From Aquimarina pacifica (GTDB lineage: Bacteria; Bacteroidota; Bacteroidia; Flavobacteriales; Flavobacteriaceae), in assembly GCF_000520955.1 (NCBI RefSeq), contig NZ_JACC01000021.1:62001-126000 (forward strand): a stretch of DNA of 64,000 nt. Reading direction: 5' to 3'. A model generated the notes under the pieces. That model did no database searches and was not told the DNA's origin. It saw nothing but the letters and a program-made list of their open reading frames with translations. Both the position numbers and the translations under genes were made by a program. Positions 1-8,764 of the stretch are shown one piece after another; the stretch's first letter is position 1; each line of letters begins with the position of its first letter.

Positions 1-2
1 TA

Positions 3-884
3 CTAGAAGAACCTTGTATATGCTCTAAAAGATCCACTACTGGTTGGTCGTGTTCTACGTACTTCTCTCTCTGTATACTCAGAAGAGTAATAATATGCAT
101 ACCAGATACCGTTGGTAAAATCTACCTGATATTGTAAGTGCCATGACCAAGAGTTAAAAGGCCAGATACCACTACTTTTCCAGGCGTAAAATTGCACTCT
201 TGTTAAGCCGCATACAACATTTGTCCAAGTATATACGTCATCGCGTTCTCTCCAGCTTCCGCCATAATATGAGTTACGAGTATTTGAATACCAAAGACCA
301 TTATCACAAAATCTAATATCTGTAGGTGTAGAAGTAACAGGTACTCCACCACAATACGTATTTCTAAACCCAGTATAGCCTACATCATAACATGCTTTTT
401 GCACTATACTTTCTTGATAATTAGGATCCAAAATCTGAACCGATTTTTCAGCTAACTGAATTTCTCTTCCAGAATCTTCTAATGCCGTTCCTTTTGCAGT
501 TTTAGCAATACGATCAGGAACAGGAAGCCCACTATCTGTAATTGATACAAAAAGATCAAATGGTGTCAGACCTTCTTCAAGGCTGCTCTTATCATTGTTT
601 ATTTCTGCATCCCCATATAGTTTCTCTAAAATAACCATATCATCATTTTCCCCTATAGAAACGAACTGATACTCATGACCATTTTTCTGAATTAATGCAA
701 CTTGCTCTGATACCTCACTTACTTCTGTTGGAAAAATGGCACCTTCTGTTGGAGCTTCATTTACTTCTTCAAGCTCCTGTACTTCTTGTACTTCTTTTAG
801 CTCTTCTTCCTTATCCTCACAAGAAAATAACAATAAAGAAAATACAGTAATTATAGATAATGTTTTAAAAATTGAATGTTTCAT
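3..884 (-). CDS. Uncharacterised SPII lipoprotein, 293 aa
   Basis: I do not recognise a family. The N-terminus is a typical lipoprotein signal (hydrophobic stretch, then LLFSC with the acceptor Cys near residue 22) followed by an acidic Glu-rich linker (residues about 24-50), usual for Bacteroidota surface lipoproteins. The C-terminal half (about 165-293) is rich in Tyr, Trp, Arg and Cys, suggesting a disulfide-stabilised beta domain outside the cytoplasm. The stop codon lies at the window edge but is present, so the gene is complete. It reads away from the next gene with a 234-bp spacer. The function is unknown and could be adhesive or carbohydrate-binding, but no motif proves that. Confidence 0.8.
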   Translation of the reverse strand: MKHSIFKTLSIITVFSLLLFSCEDKEEELKEVQEVQELEEVNEAPTEGAIFPTEVSEVSEQVALIQKNGHEYQFVSIGENDDMVILEKLYGDAEINNDKSSLEEGLTPFDLFVSITDSGLPVPDRIAKTAKGTALEDSGREIQLAEKSVQILDPNYQESIVQKACYDVGYTGFRNTYCGGVPVTSTPTDIRFCDNGLWYSNTRNSYYGGSWRERDDVYTWTNVVCGLTRVQFYAWKSSGIWPFNSWSWHLQYQVDFTNGIWYAYYYSSEYTEREVRRTRPTSSGSFRAYTRFF

Positions 885-1118
885 AATTTGATAGTTTTAA
901 AAAGTTTTAAAAGTGTTTAATTAAAGAATTAGGTTTCCGGAATTACCTGTTTGAAGAGCAAATCTATAAGTATTAGCGAAGACAATCAAGATGCAAACAA
1001 CTGTTTATCAGTAGTTATACCTCCTATTACACAGGGGTTTTTTCCCGAGTATTGAGTATGGGATTACCTTAACTCTATCAAGTAACACCTAAAAAACATG
1101 ACTATATTGAGATAAGGT

Positions 1119-1772
1119 TTAGAAAAAGTCTCTATACTGTAGTACTCTAAAATCAAAAGTATTGAACTCAGGGTTTTTATCCTTTAAGGATTTATATGCA
1201 GACATGCTTCCGATTGCACGGTTTGCAGCTCCCGAAGGTGCTGTAAGGGATACGGTTCTAACAGTTCTTCCTTCAATCTTGAACTGATGTATTCTTGGCA
1301 CTTTATCAGACACAACTTCTAATCCCAAACCATACGCCTTAATATGTTTTCTAAAGAAGTATTCTGGACCATTTTTACTATTACCACCAGTAAATAATAA
1401 GGTATTTATGTTAGGGTATTGTTTCAAAAATGATATAACATCTCTCAACATTATATGTTGCATTCCTAGGTCAGAGGCATCAATTTTTTCTCTTTGACAA
1501 CTATGTACAATATCACAAACCCCTATTCCCCTCGAAGCTAAAAACTCTTTGCGTTGATTTACAGCTTCCTTTGTGGTTTCAAACTTTAATTCTAAATCAA
1601 AAATCCTATCTAAAACTGGCCAAAGTAACCCATTAATACTACCATAACAAAAATTAACATCTCCATCTTTTAATACTCCTGTGGTAAATCTTGGTGGTGG
1701 TAATGTACCAACGATAAGTTTGGTGGCTCCTTTAGGAAAAAAAGGTTCATATGGATGTGTGTGAAGAAACAT
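1119..1772 (-). CDS. Uracil-DNA glycosylase superfamily protein (family 6/HDG-like)
   Basis: A 217-aa cytoplasmic protein. An N-terminal VGTLPPPRF segment (about residues 21-29) followed by FCYGSINGLLWPVL corresponds to the GT/S-x-PG water-activating motif and the following NxFW-like region of the UDG superfamily. A late SAPSG-like segment (TAPSGAANRA, about 178-187) corresponds to the minor-groove-inserting loop. These features fit the hypoxanthine-DNA glycosylase/mismatch-glycosylase branch, which removes deaminated bases in base-excision repair. The standard PG is PP here and the catalytic Asn position differs from family 1, so substrate choice (uracil, hypoxanthine or another base) cannot be read from sequence. 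It is a monocistronic minus-strand gene with an ATG start. Confidence 0.7.
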   Translation of the reverse strand: MFLHTHPYEPFFPKGATKLIVGTLPPPRFTTGVLKDGDVNFCYGSINGLLWPVLDRIFDLELKFETTKEAVNQRKEFLASRGIGVCDIVHSCQREKIDASDLGMQHIMLRDVISFLKQYPNINTLLFTGGNSKNGPEYFFRKHIKAYGLGLEVVSDKVPRIHQFKIEGRTVRTVSLTAPSGAANRAIGSMSAYKSLKDKNPEFNTFDFRVLQYRDFF

Positions 1773-2072
1773 GAATTTATAACCTAAAGTTTATCTAATT
1801 ACAATAATAATACTAAAATAGAAAGATTTTGCCCACTATATATAAGATGCCGATTTCTTTTTATTTATGCTTTCAAACATACTATTTTCACTTCGAATTT
1901 GCATAAAAATTATGATACTGAATTTTGATCTACTATAATTTAGAAAAAATGAACATATTCTTAACTCAGTTTTTTTTGATGCAATTCTTTAATTAAGCAT
2001 TTAAGTTGTGATTTTAAAGTACCTTTACGACTCAATAAAACCTTTTTAAAACCTTGTAAACCAAAAACAATT
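1773..2072. other. Intergenic region between divergent genes
   Basis: AT-rich spacer that must hold the divergent promoters of the glycosylase-like gene and the T9SS lectin-like gene. A TACCTTTA segment at 2020-2027 resembles the flavobacterial -7 box, but I see no properly spaced -33 element. No open frame or repeat was seen. Confidence 0.5.
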
Positions 2073-3701
2073 ATGAAAAAAAAATTCACAACATCAGTTT
2101 CACTACTAATTTTCTTTTTTATAATAACAGGAGCTTTTGCCCAAAGCCTAGATTCTAATTATGATATTTCTCCCGGAGGACAAAGTTGGGCAGATAGTTA
2201 TCAGGCCAACGGCTTATGCTGGTGCGAATCCACTTTTGATCATGGGCTTGATGATGTAAATTCAATATCATTTGTAATTAATGGAGTGAAAAGAAATATC
2301 GAGGATATCTGTGATGAATTAAAAAATCATCCATCTTTTAGAGCATCTGCAAGCGGAGATTCGTTTTATAATGATATACAATGCGGTAATGGTCCCGCTA
2401 ATAATGATAGTCGAAATGATGAAACATATTGCCCAGGAATTGTTACCAACGGAAACGAAGGTTGTACAGTAACTGGACCGACATGGGATCTTGCCTGGTT
2501 GGCATCTAGATCAAGATTTGGTGGGAATGGTTCATTAATTTCTGATCAAATTATCGAAAATGGAAAATACTACATAGAGAGTCCATATCTTCAAGAACGT
2601 CTACATTCTGATTATGGAATTGGGTATAATGCTAAAATGGAGGTAGAAAATACTTCTGGGGAAAATCAAGTATGGAGTTTTATTTACCTAGGAGGAGATA
2701 ACATATATAGTATCCGAAACGAGACTAATTACAGATACCTCGAAGTTAATTCTGGTAGCTGCACTAATTCAGCTAATGTAGGAACTTGGTTTAAAAATGA
2801 AGATGAACATCAAAAATGGAAAGTAGTAGCTAATGGTAGCAACTACAACCTATTACCATTGCATTGTGATACAAAAGCTATGGATAGAAATATGGGAAGT
2901 GCAGGTGCCGAAGCCATAATTTATAATCATTCAACATCAAACGGTAACCAAAAATGGAATCTTACTCCTGTAGAAAATATAACAACGAATACTATTGTTA
3001 CTATTTTGGGGGAAACTATTAGCAGTTACATCACCTATGATGATGCATACCCTCATTATGTAAGAGCAGATAATGGAACAACGAATAACACCTTTGTAAT
3101 GGAGTTTAATGAAGACGATAGTACGTATAGTTTTAAAAGTAGCACGGGCAACTATATTTCAAGCGAAAATGGACAACCTTATGTTACCTGTAACAGAAAT
3201 ACAGAAACTCCCGGTAGTTGGGAACGATTCGAACTTGAGCTTTTAGAATCACCTAATGTATATGCTATCAAATGGAAAAATGGAAATGGTGACTATTTAT
3301 ATCTTAGCCATGAAAATAATCGATTTCCGATGAATTGTGATAGATCAGACGCCGGTACTTGGGAACGATTTGTAATTACTTCGGTAGAAGAGCATTCTTC
3401 TAAACAATTAGTCCTAGATCCAAAAACCAATGAATCTTCGGCAACATTTTATCCAAGTCCTGTTAGTCCTGATGAAATGTTAAGCGCACGAGTTATCTTG
3501 AATGAAGTTTCGACTGTCGAAATTCAAATATTAGATGTATTGGGACGCGTGTTTGCCAAAAAGAAGTTTTCAAATTTGGAGGCAGGCACTAATCTTATAA
3601 CTCTTGGTGAATTACAAAATTCTATATCTACGACCGGTGTATACATACTAAAACTTGCAATCAATGATAAGCTTATAACCAAAATGATTCAATTTGATTA
3701 A
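2073..3701 (+). CDS. T9SS-exported protein with two beta-trefoil (lectin-like) modules
   Basis: A 542-aa secreted protein. Residues 1-23 are a Sec signal peptide ending AFAQ. Residues about 40-150 form a Cys-rich N-terminal domain I do not recognise. Residues about 170-300 look like a ricin-type beta-trefoil with QKW/QVW repeats, and about 300-440 like a second trefoil (fascin/RICIN type) with repeated GSWERF/GTWERF segments. The last 80 residues (FYPSPVSPDE through KMIQFD) are a type A T9SS sorting domain, so the protein should cross the outer membrane and be released or anchored to A-LPS. A glycan-binding role is inferred from the trefoils. A strong terminator follows the gene. No catalytic domain is evident. 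Confidence 0.82.
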   Translation: MKKKFTTSVSLLIFFFIITGAFAQSLDSNYDISPGGQSWADSYQANGLCWCESTFDHGLDDVNSISFVINGVKRNIEDICDELKNHPSFRASASGDSFYNDIQCGNGPANNDSRNDETYCPGIVTNGNEGCTVTGPTWDLAWLASRSRFGGNGSLISDQIIENGKYYIESPYLQERLHSDYGIGYNAKMEVENTSGENQVWSFIYLGGDNIYSIRNETNYRYLEVNSGSCTNSANVGTWFKNEDEHQKWKVVANGSNYNLLPLHCDTKAMDRNMGSAGAEAIIYNHSTSNGNQKWNLTPVENITTNTIVTILGETISSYITYDDAYPHYVRADNGTTNNTFVMEFNEDDSTYSFKSSTGNYISSENGQPYVTCNRNTETPGSWERFELELLESPNVYAIKWKNGNGDYLYLSHENNRFPMNCDRSDAGTWERFVITSVEEHSSKQLVLDPKTNESSATFYPSPVSPDEMLSARVILNEVSTVEIQILDVLGRVFAKKKFSNLEAGTNLITLGELQNSISTTGVYILKLAINDKLITKMIQFD

Positions 3702-3768
3702 TTAATATTAAGAATATAAGCAGTTTCTTACAACAAGATTCAATACTTATAATAATCCCATATATAGT

Positions 3769-3806
3769 AATCCCAGTATGATAAACTTAATACTGGGATT
3801 TTTTGT
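3769..3806 (+). terminator. Rho-independent terminator of the T9SS trefoil gene
   Basis: Stem AATCCCAGTA (3769-3778) pairs with TACTGGGATT (3791-3800) around a 12-nt loop, followed by a T-rich run. It lies 68 bp after the stop of the gene ending at 3701. Confidence 0.85.
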
Positions 3807-3987
3807 TTTTTAAAAAAAGTCAAGCCTATGTTTTTAATTATACACTTTATCGGATAGTATGTTCGTCTCGAACAAATTATATACCCTTGCTTTCGTTTTT
3901 GATTTTGCTATGTCACACCCCAGTAAAAGAGGTATTACTACTATTAATAAAAATAAAATTCTCTTATCTTCTTATGTTTTTTTTGAT

Positions 3988-4026
3988 AAATTATACCTCG
4001 TCTCATTAAAAAACAAGGTATAATTT
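3988..4026. repeat. 11-bp perfect inverted repeat
   Basis: AAATTATACCT (3988-3998) and AGGTATAATTT (4016-4026) are perfect inverted copies separated by 17 nt. It could end transcription from the minus-strand gene at 4124-5428, but the side where the T-run should be reads A on the RNA, so it is not a classical intrinsic terminator. Confidence 0.5.
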
Positions 4027-4123
4027 AAAAAATGAATCAAAAGCGTTGCTAATCTTTTTTACATCTAACTATATTCTTTATAATACCCTCTTATTCAAGA
4101 AAGTTTTTATAAATAAGTTGATG

Positions 4124-5428
4124 TTACATTAGTGAACTTGGAGTACCCTGATAATCCTGTCCAAAAAGAACTATACTACTACCTATATAAATTTCATTGA
4201 TTATATGATAATGATAGAACTCATGATCCCCATGTTGTGTAGAAGATATATGCCCCCCAGACGCATCAAGGTCTGTAGGATAGTCCCCTACAGAATTACA
4301 TTTTCTACCATATAATAAGAATCCATCTGCCATGATTCCTACCAATTTTTCATCATTATTAGAAAGTACTGTATTTTCGGGGACATCTGAAGACTCTACA
4401 TGGTAGTGATAACCAGAAGGACCGTTGTGAGCTCCTGCATAATCAAATGTTTCTACAATCATTTCTTCTATTGGCCTATTGTTTCCTTCTTGATCATTAA
4501 AAATAGGTACTCCGCTTACAGAAATACCAATGGGACCTAATCCTGTAGCTGTGCTTGATGCGGCTATTTCTGGCTCAGCAGAGACGGTAAGGACATAACT
4601 GCGATCACCACCAATACGACCAGGAGTTAAACGAGTAGCTACTACGGGCTCAATATATAGAGGATTTGTATCCTCCCAATATGGAGACGTATGATTAGGC
4701 AAACCAGTTGATTCAATAGTAATATCATCACCATCAAATGAAATGGTTACTGAATCTGGGTTAAATTCATCAAAAGCTTCCATTGGTGTTCCAGAACCCG
4801 TACTTACGTTATCATCGACTTCTTCGAACACCCAACTTTGGTTTGTAGTCCCGTAGTAGTTCCACTGCTGCACATTTGCGCCATCAGTGCTTGATCGATT
4901 TTCTACATCCAATCCTTTTCCGCTATTGACATTTATAATCCCATATATTCCTGACCCATCATCAACAAGCGTCCATTGTTGATTGGTTGTACCTCTGTAT
5001 TCCCATTGATGTATATTACCACCATTCTCGGTAGAATATCGTTCTACATCAAGGCATTTTCCGCTTTCAACATTTTTAAAACGAAAGATTCCATCTCCGA
5101 CAGATAATACCTCCCATTGTTGACTTGCTGCATTGTTGTCACTCCATATTTGAATATTAGCTCCATTTTGGTGGCTATATGCACTTACTTCTAGATACTT
5201 GTCACTTTGAACGCCCTTGATCTTATAAATTTCTCCGGCTGTAATTGTTTTTACGCTAATTGCTGTATCCTGAATTGAGGTATCCTGGACTTCGCTTTCG
5301 GATTCTGCAAACTCTTCGTTAGAACAACTAACGGCATACATAACAAAAAATCCCGCAAATATTGATTTGAGGATCATTCTTGATTTGATCGTTTTGGAAC
5401 GATCAAATAGTTTTTTAAGTCTTTTCAT
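4124..5428 (-). CDS. Lipoprotein: ricin B-type lectin fused to YHYH domain
   Basis: A 434-aa lipoprotein. After a basic 16-residue leader and a hydrophobic segment, YAVSC supplies the acceptor Cys (about residue 35). Residues about 60-205 form a ricin-type beta-trefoil with three QxW repeats (SQQWEV, NQQWTL, NQSWVF) and repeated GKCLDVE/GKGLDVE segments, a classic carbohydrate-binding fold. Residues about 210-434 are a YHYH domain, shown by GYHYHVE, the C-terminal FYHYH and the conserved GIMADGFLLYGRKC segment. YHYH proteins are common in marine bacteria and of unknown biochemical role; the His-rich motif suggests metal binding. The combination suggests a surface protein that docks on glycans. 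The next upstream gene is over 400 bp away, so it is probably monocistronic. Confidence 0.85.
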   Translation of the reverse strand: MKRLKKLFDRSKTIKSRMILKSIFAGFFVMYAVSCSNEEFAESESEVQDTSIQDTAISVKTITAGEIYKIKGVQSDKYLEVSAYSHQNGANIQIWSDNNAASQQWEVLSVGDGIFRFKNVESGKCLDVERYSTENGGNIHQWEYRGTTNQQWTLVDDGSGIYGIINVNSGKGLDVENRSSTDGANVQQWNYYGTTNQSWVFEEVDDNVSTGSGTPMEAFDEFNPDSVTISFDGDDITIESTGLPNHTSPYWEDTNPLYIEPVVATRLTPGRIGGDRSYVLTVSAEPEIAASSTATGLGPIGISVSGVPIFNDQEGNNRPIEEMIVETFDYAGAHNGPSGYHYHVESSDVPENTVLSNNDEKLVGIMADGFLLYGRKCNSVGDYPTDLDASGGHISSTQHGDHEFYHYHIINEIYIGSSIVLFGQDYQGTPSSLM

Positions 5429-5832
5429 TTTAATTAAGTTTTAAGTAATTTGTGTAATACTGTTGATTCGCAACTGATTTTGAACCATCTGTTAAATTTA
5501 CCTTAAAAAAAAAGTGCAAAATTGAACTTTATGTAAATGCCCGATGATTTCCTGTTAAACAGGAGAACATTTCGGTAAAGAAAATCAAGCTTTTATGAAA
5601 TAAAACTGTTTAAATTTTAAATTTTTCGCAACAAAACACTCTTTTGGCTATAGAGATAATAACAACATCCTCATTTCATCTTTTTATTCCCTTCGACTTC
5701 TCAAGGAACAATAAAATGAAAAAGATATAATGAATAAAGTATTTCCCGAAGTATAGCGTGGGGATAATACCCCAAAAACAAGAATGTTTTAGGTGCTCAG
5801 GAAAGATTAGTAACTACAAAAATTATTGTGAT
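5429..5832. other. Intergenic region with imperfect palindrome
   Basis: No gene seen. It holds the 5' leader of the YHYH lipoprotein, the 3' end of the O-acyltransferase operon, and the imperfect palindrome listed at 5671-5733. Confidence 0.5.
5671..5733. repeat. Imperfect palindrome with CTTCGA-type core
   Basis: The left arm TCATTTCATCTTTTTATT and the right arm, read on the opposite strand as TCATTATATCTTTTTCATT, flank a core CCTTCGACTTCTCAAGG. The core resembles the short dispersed palindromic repeats (CTTCGACAAGCTCAG type) frequent in Flavobacteriia intergenic DNA. It could form a cruciform or an RNA hairpin. Confidence 0.45.
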
Positions 5833-7491
5833 CTAAAACTGAAAATAAATAAAAGGCTGAAAATCGGCTGCATATGTCTGATAACATATAATCGCAACTA
5901 CAAATACAACAACTCCCTTTAAAACTATATTACTTTGTATGAATTTATTTTCTATCCATCCTTTGGTGCGATAGGGTAACCAATGTGTTATATATCCTAT
6001 GGCCATTACTATAAAAACCAAACGATATTCCCAGAGTACTGCCAATGCGTTGGGCCAATCCATGTTGGTTATCACCTGCTGATAAAATCGATCAATATGA
6101 TCCATGCTATTTCCCCTAAAATAAATACGCGTAAATGTTATAAAAACAAAGGTAATCCCTATTCTCCATAATAGTGCATACCAAGCTTTTGAATCTTCAT
6201 ACGGACTTATCTTACGCCAATATTTATAAGTTATTATCCCTAAACCATTAAGCCCTCCCCATATTACATATTTCCAGGAAGCACCATGCCATAGTCCTCC
6301 TATCAGCATCGTAATACTAATATTGACATTGGTATTAAAATGTTTTGCCATTTTAGGAGAAAATAGCGTTATAATTAAAAGCACTCCAACTCCAGAGATG
6401 GCCAGTAGGGCTATCATATAATTAGATACTGCAAAAACTCCCAGAAATGTAAAAATCAATATAAAAGTGTACGAAAAGATAGTTCCATTTCGATTTCCTC
6501 CTATAGGAATGTATAAATAATCCTTGAGCCAACTCGAAAGAGAAATATGCCATCGTTTCCAGAAATCGCCACAATGAATTGCTTTATAGGGTGAGTTAAA
6601 ATTGACTGGGAGTTTATATCCCATAAGCAGAGCCAGCCCTATTGCAATATCTGTATATCCAGAAAAATCACCATAAATCTGTAATGAATACCCAAACATC
6701 GCCATAATATTGGTAAATCCTGAGAACATTTCGGGAACGTCAAAAACCCGATCCATAAAATTGGCGGCTATATAATCTGCAAATAACATTTTCTTGATAA
6801 GTCCTTTTAGGATCATAAAAGTGGCTCGTCCGAATTCTTGTTTGGTAATCGTAATATCCTTACGAATCTGAGGAACGAAATCTGCAGCTCTTACTATAGG
6901 CCCAGCAACTAATTGCGGAAAGAAACTTACAAAAAAACCAAAATCTAATATAGAATCTAGAGGCTTAATCTGTTTCCTGTAGATATCAACACTATAGCTA
7001 ATGGTCTGAAATGTATAAAAGGAAATTCCTACCGGAAGTATAATTTTATCTACTGTAAAATAATCAACAGCCCCCCAAGTATTTGCCCAGTGTGCCAGAT
7101 AATTAATCACTTCATAATCTGTCTGAAACAAATAATTATATGAATCTGTAAAAAAATAGGCATACTTAAAATAGCACAACGTGCCCAGATTAATAATAAC
7201 ACTGATAGCAACCAACCCTTTCTGAACAGCAATAGATTTGCTATTGTAAATGGCTTTACCCAAAAAGAAATCATTAACGGTACTAAACAACAGTATTCCT
7301 ATAAAAAGTCCGCTAGTCTTATAGTAAAAAAGAAGACTTATGGCAAAAAGATATGCACTTCTCAAACTTTTTTTACTATACACTATTGCATATAGAAAAT
7401 ACACTACCGAAAAGAAAATCCAGAAATTCGCTTGTGTGAATATCAGTGGAAAATCTTCAGAAAAAGAAAATATATCAAAGAGTCTATTCAT
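5833..7491 (-). CDS. MBOAT family O-acyltransferase (AlgI/DltB-like)
   Basis: A 552-aa polytopic membrane enzyme. MBOAT hallmarks are present: FSGYTDIAIG (about 276-285), the WKRWHISLSSW segment with His315, YIPIGGNR (about 327-334) and the catalytic His402 in GGLWHG. Family members move acyl groups from a cytoplasmic donor across the inner membrane to glycans, as AlgI does in alginate acetylation. About 45 residues of extra hydrophobic sequence sit between GGNR and GGLWHG (about 340-390), more than in AlgI as I know it. The start overlaps the upstream SGNH gene by 8 bp, making it the last gene of a three-gene operon. The acceptor polymer cannot be told from sequence. Confidence 0.9.
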   Translation of the reverse strand: MNRLFDIFSFSEDFPLIFTQANFWIFFSVVYFLYAIVYSKKSLRSAYLFAISLLFYYKTSGLFIGILLFSTVNDFFLGKAIYNSKSIAVQKGLVAISVIINLGTLCYFKYAYFFTDSYNYLFQTDYEVINYLAHWANTWGAVDYFTVDKIILPVGISFYTFQTISYSVDIYRKQIKPLDSILDFGFFVSFFPQLVAGPIVRAADFVPQIRKDITITKQEFGRATFMILKGLIKKMLFADYIAANFMDRVFDVPEMFSGFTNIMAMFGYSLQIYGDFSGYTDIAIGLALLMGYKLPVNFNSPYKAIHCGDFWKRWHISLSSWLKDYLYIPIGGNRNGTIFSYTFILIFTFLGVFAVSNYMIALLAISGVGVLLIITLFSPKMAKHFNTNVNISITMLIGGLWHGASWKYVIWGGLNGLGIITYKYWRKISPYEDSKAWYALLWRIGITFVFITFTRIYFRGNSMDHIDRFYQQVITNMDWPNALAVLWEYRLVFIVMAIGYITHWLPYRTKGWIENKFIQSNIVLKGVVVFVVAIICYQTYAADFQPFIYFQF

Positions 7492-8764
7492 TAATAATTT
7501 GATTCAAAATAGCATTGGGCTCTAATTGCATTTCTTTTTCCCATGAATTCGCCAATGCTTGTAATAAAAGGTCTGCTTTTATTCTATATCCCATTACCGT
7601 AAAATGTATACGATCTCTGGGCATTAATTTATGTGTATACCAACTCTGAGAGGAATTAAAACCTCCCATAATCTCGTAAAAATCCCAAACTGCCATTTTT
7701 TGTTCTTGAGCTACTTCATAAATTATTTTTTGTGCTTCTCTAGTTCTTGGGTTTGGTATTTTACGTTTATAATACGAATCATTTGGCACCGTCAGTAATA
7801 CGGCGCAATCGGGGTTCGCTTTTTGTATTAATTTTATCATATCGGTATAATACCTTTTATAGGCTTCTGGTTTAAAATCCGGATGATATGCATCATTTGT
7901 ACCGATAGATATGATAAACAGGTCGGGCTTATACAACAGTAATTGCTCATCAAAATAACGACATCGGTTATAGTATGAAAAACTACCTCCGTTTACACCT
8001 ATAGATGTGTATTGAACCCCTTCATTATCATTCATTAATTCTATACCCATCATTAAGAATTCTGCATTTGTCGTATCTGCAATTTTCTCTACACAGAACT
8101 CAATTTCTTCGACACTATTAGCAAGTGTATATTCGATAAAATGAGCTTTTTTATTTTCTACCATATTGGTGACTATAGAGTCTTGTTTAAGGGATACTTT
8201 ATAATCTGTAGTCCAGTTATCATAAAAAATTCTGATTTTGTTAAAATCATACATATCCTCATGATAATTATTACCGTTCACTTTTATTTTTACATTCGCC
8301 AAAGAATCTTTAAAAATGGCTGTCACTCCTGCAAGTCCCCATGCGACACTATCTTTTCTTACCGAACACCTATATCCGCTCCACTCTCCATCAAAAGCTA
8401 CTCTATAGTTTCCTGGATTATTGGTTTTGGCCATACTATAAGGATAAATAAACCCTCTCTGCCCTTTTGAGGTAGAACTCATCGTCTGCAAATAGGATCT
8501 TAGGCGATTCGAATAAATATCTGCCTGAATATGTGAGCCTCCTATATGAAACACATGTACTTTTTCTTTTCCTCCGCGAGCAATGGTATCTAATTTGCAA
8601 AAAAGTTTCTTAAATGCAGGAGAATCCTCTGCCATTTTTATGGTATTGGCTTTCCAGTTTACAAAAGGATACTTGCTTTGTAATGTGTCTAACACATATG
8701 TTTGCGCCATGCAGGGTACTGCAAGAAGCCATAAGTATACAAGTAGATAACTATGTCTCATCAT
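7484..8764 (-). CDS. SGNH/GDSL hydrolase-like protein, second of operon
   Basis: About 426 aa from the ATG at 8764. An in-frame TTG at 8788 would put eight residues before the signal peptide, so I prefer the ATG pair at 8764/8761. The signal peptide ends near CMAQ. SGNH blocks are visible: GGSHIQ (block I, Asp replaced by Gly before Ser), SIGTND (block III) and DRIHF (block V, the Asp/His dyad). Such periplasmic proteins act as O-acetyltransferases or esterases partnering MBOAT proteins (AlgJ/AlgX, PatB-type). It overlaps the upstream SGNH gene by 14 bp and the MBOAT gene by 8 bp, so translation is probably coupled. It likely transfers acetyl from the MBOAT to an exported polysaccharide. Confidence 0.85.
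   Translation of the reverse strand: MMRHSYLLVYLWLLAVPCMAQTYVLDTLQSKYPFVNWKANTIKMAEDSPAFKKLFCKLDTIARGGKEKVHVFHIGGSHIQADIYSNRLRSYLQTMSSTSKGQRGFIYPYSMAKTNNPGNYRVAFDGEWSGYRCSVRKDSVAWGLAGVTAIFKDSLANVKIKVNGNNYHEDMYDFNKIRIFYDNWTTDYKVSLKQDSIVTNMVENKKAHFIEYTLANSVEEIEFCVEKIADTTNAEFLMMGIELMNDNEGVQYTSIGVNGGSFSYYNRCRYFDEQLLLYKPDLFIISIGTNDAYHPDFKPEAYKRYYTDMIKLIQKANPDCAVLLTVPNDSYYKRKIPNPRTREAQKIIYEVAQEQKMAVWDFYEIMGGFNSSQSWYTHKLMPRDRIHFTVMGYRIKADLLLQALANSWEKEMQLEPNAILNQIINE

Larger units (their letters stand above)
3702..4123. other. Intergenic region with terminator and a perfect inverted repeat
   Basis: Convergent spacer between the T9SS trefoil gene and the YHYH lipoprotein gene. It contains the terminator at 3769-3806 and an 11-bp perfect inverted repeat (AAATTATACCT at 3988-3998, its complement at 4016-4026). 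A 68-codon plus-strand frame at 3803-4009 begins inside the terminator T-tract and is not convincing as a gene. Confidence 0.5.

Noticed and set aside
3803..4009. 68-codon plus-strand frame after the terminator
   Set aside because: It starts in the T-run of a strong terminator and spans an inverted repeat; composition does not look coding.
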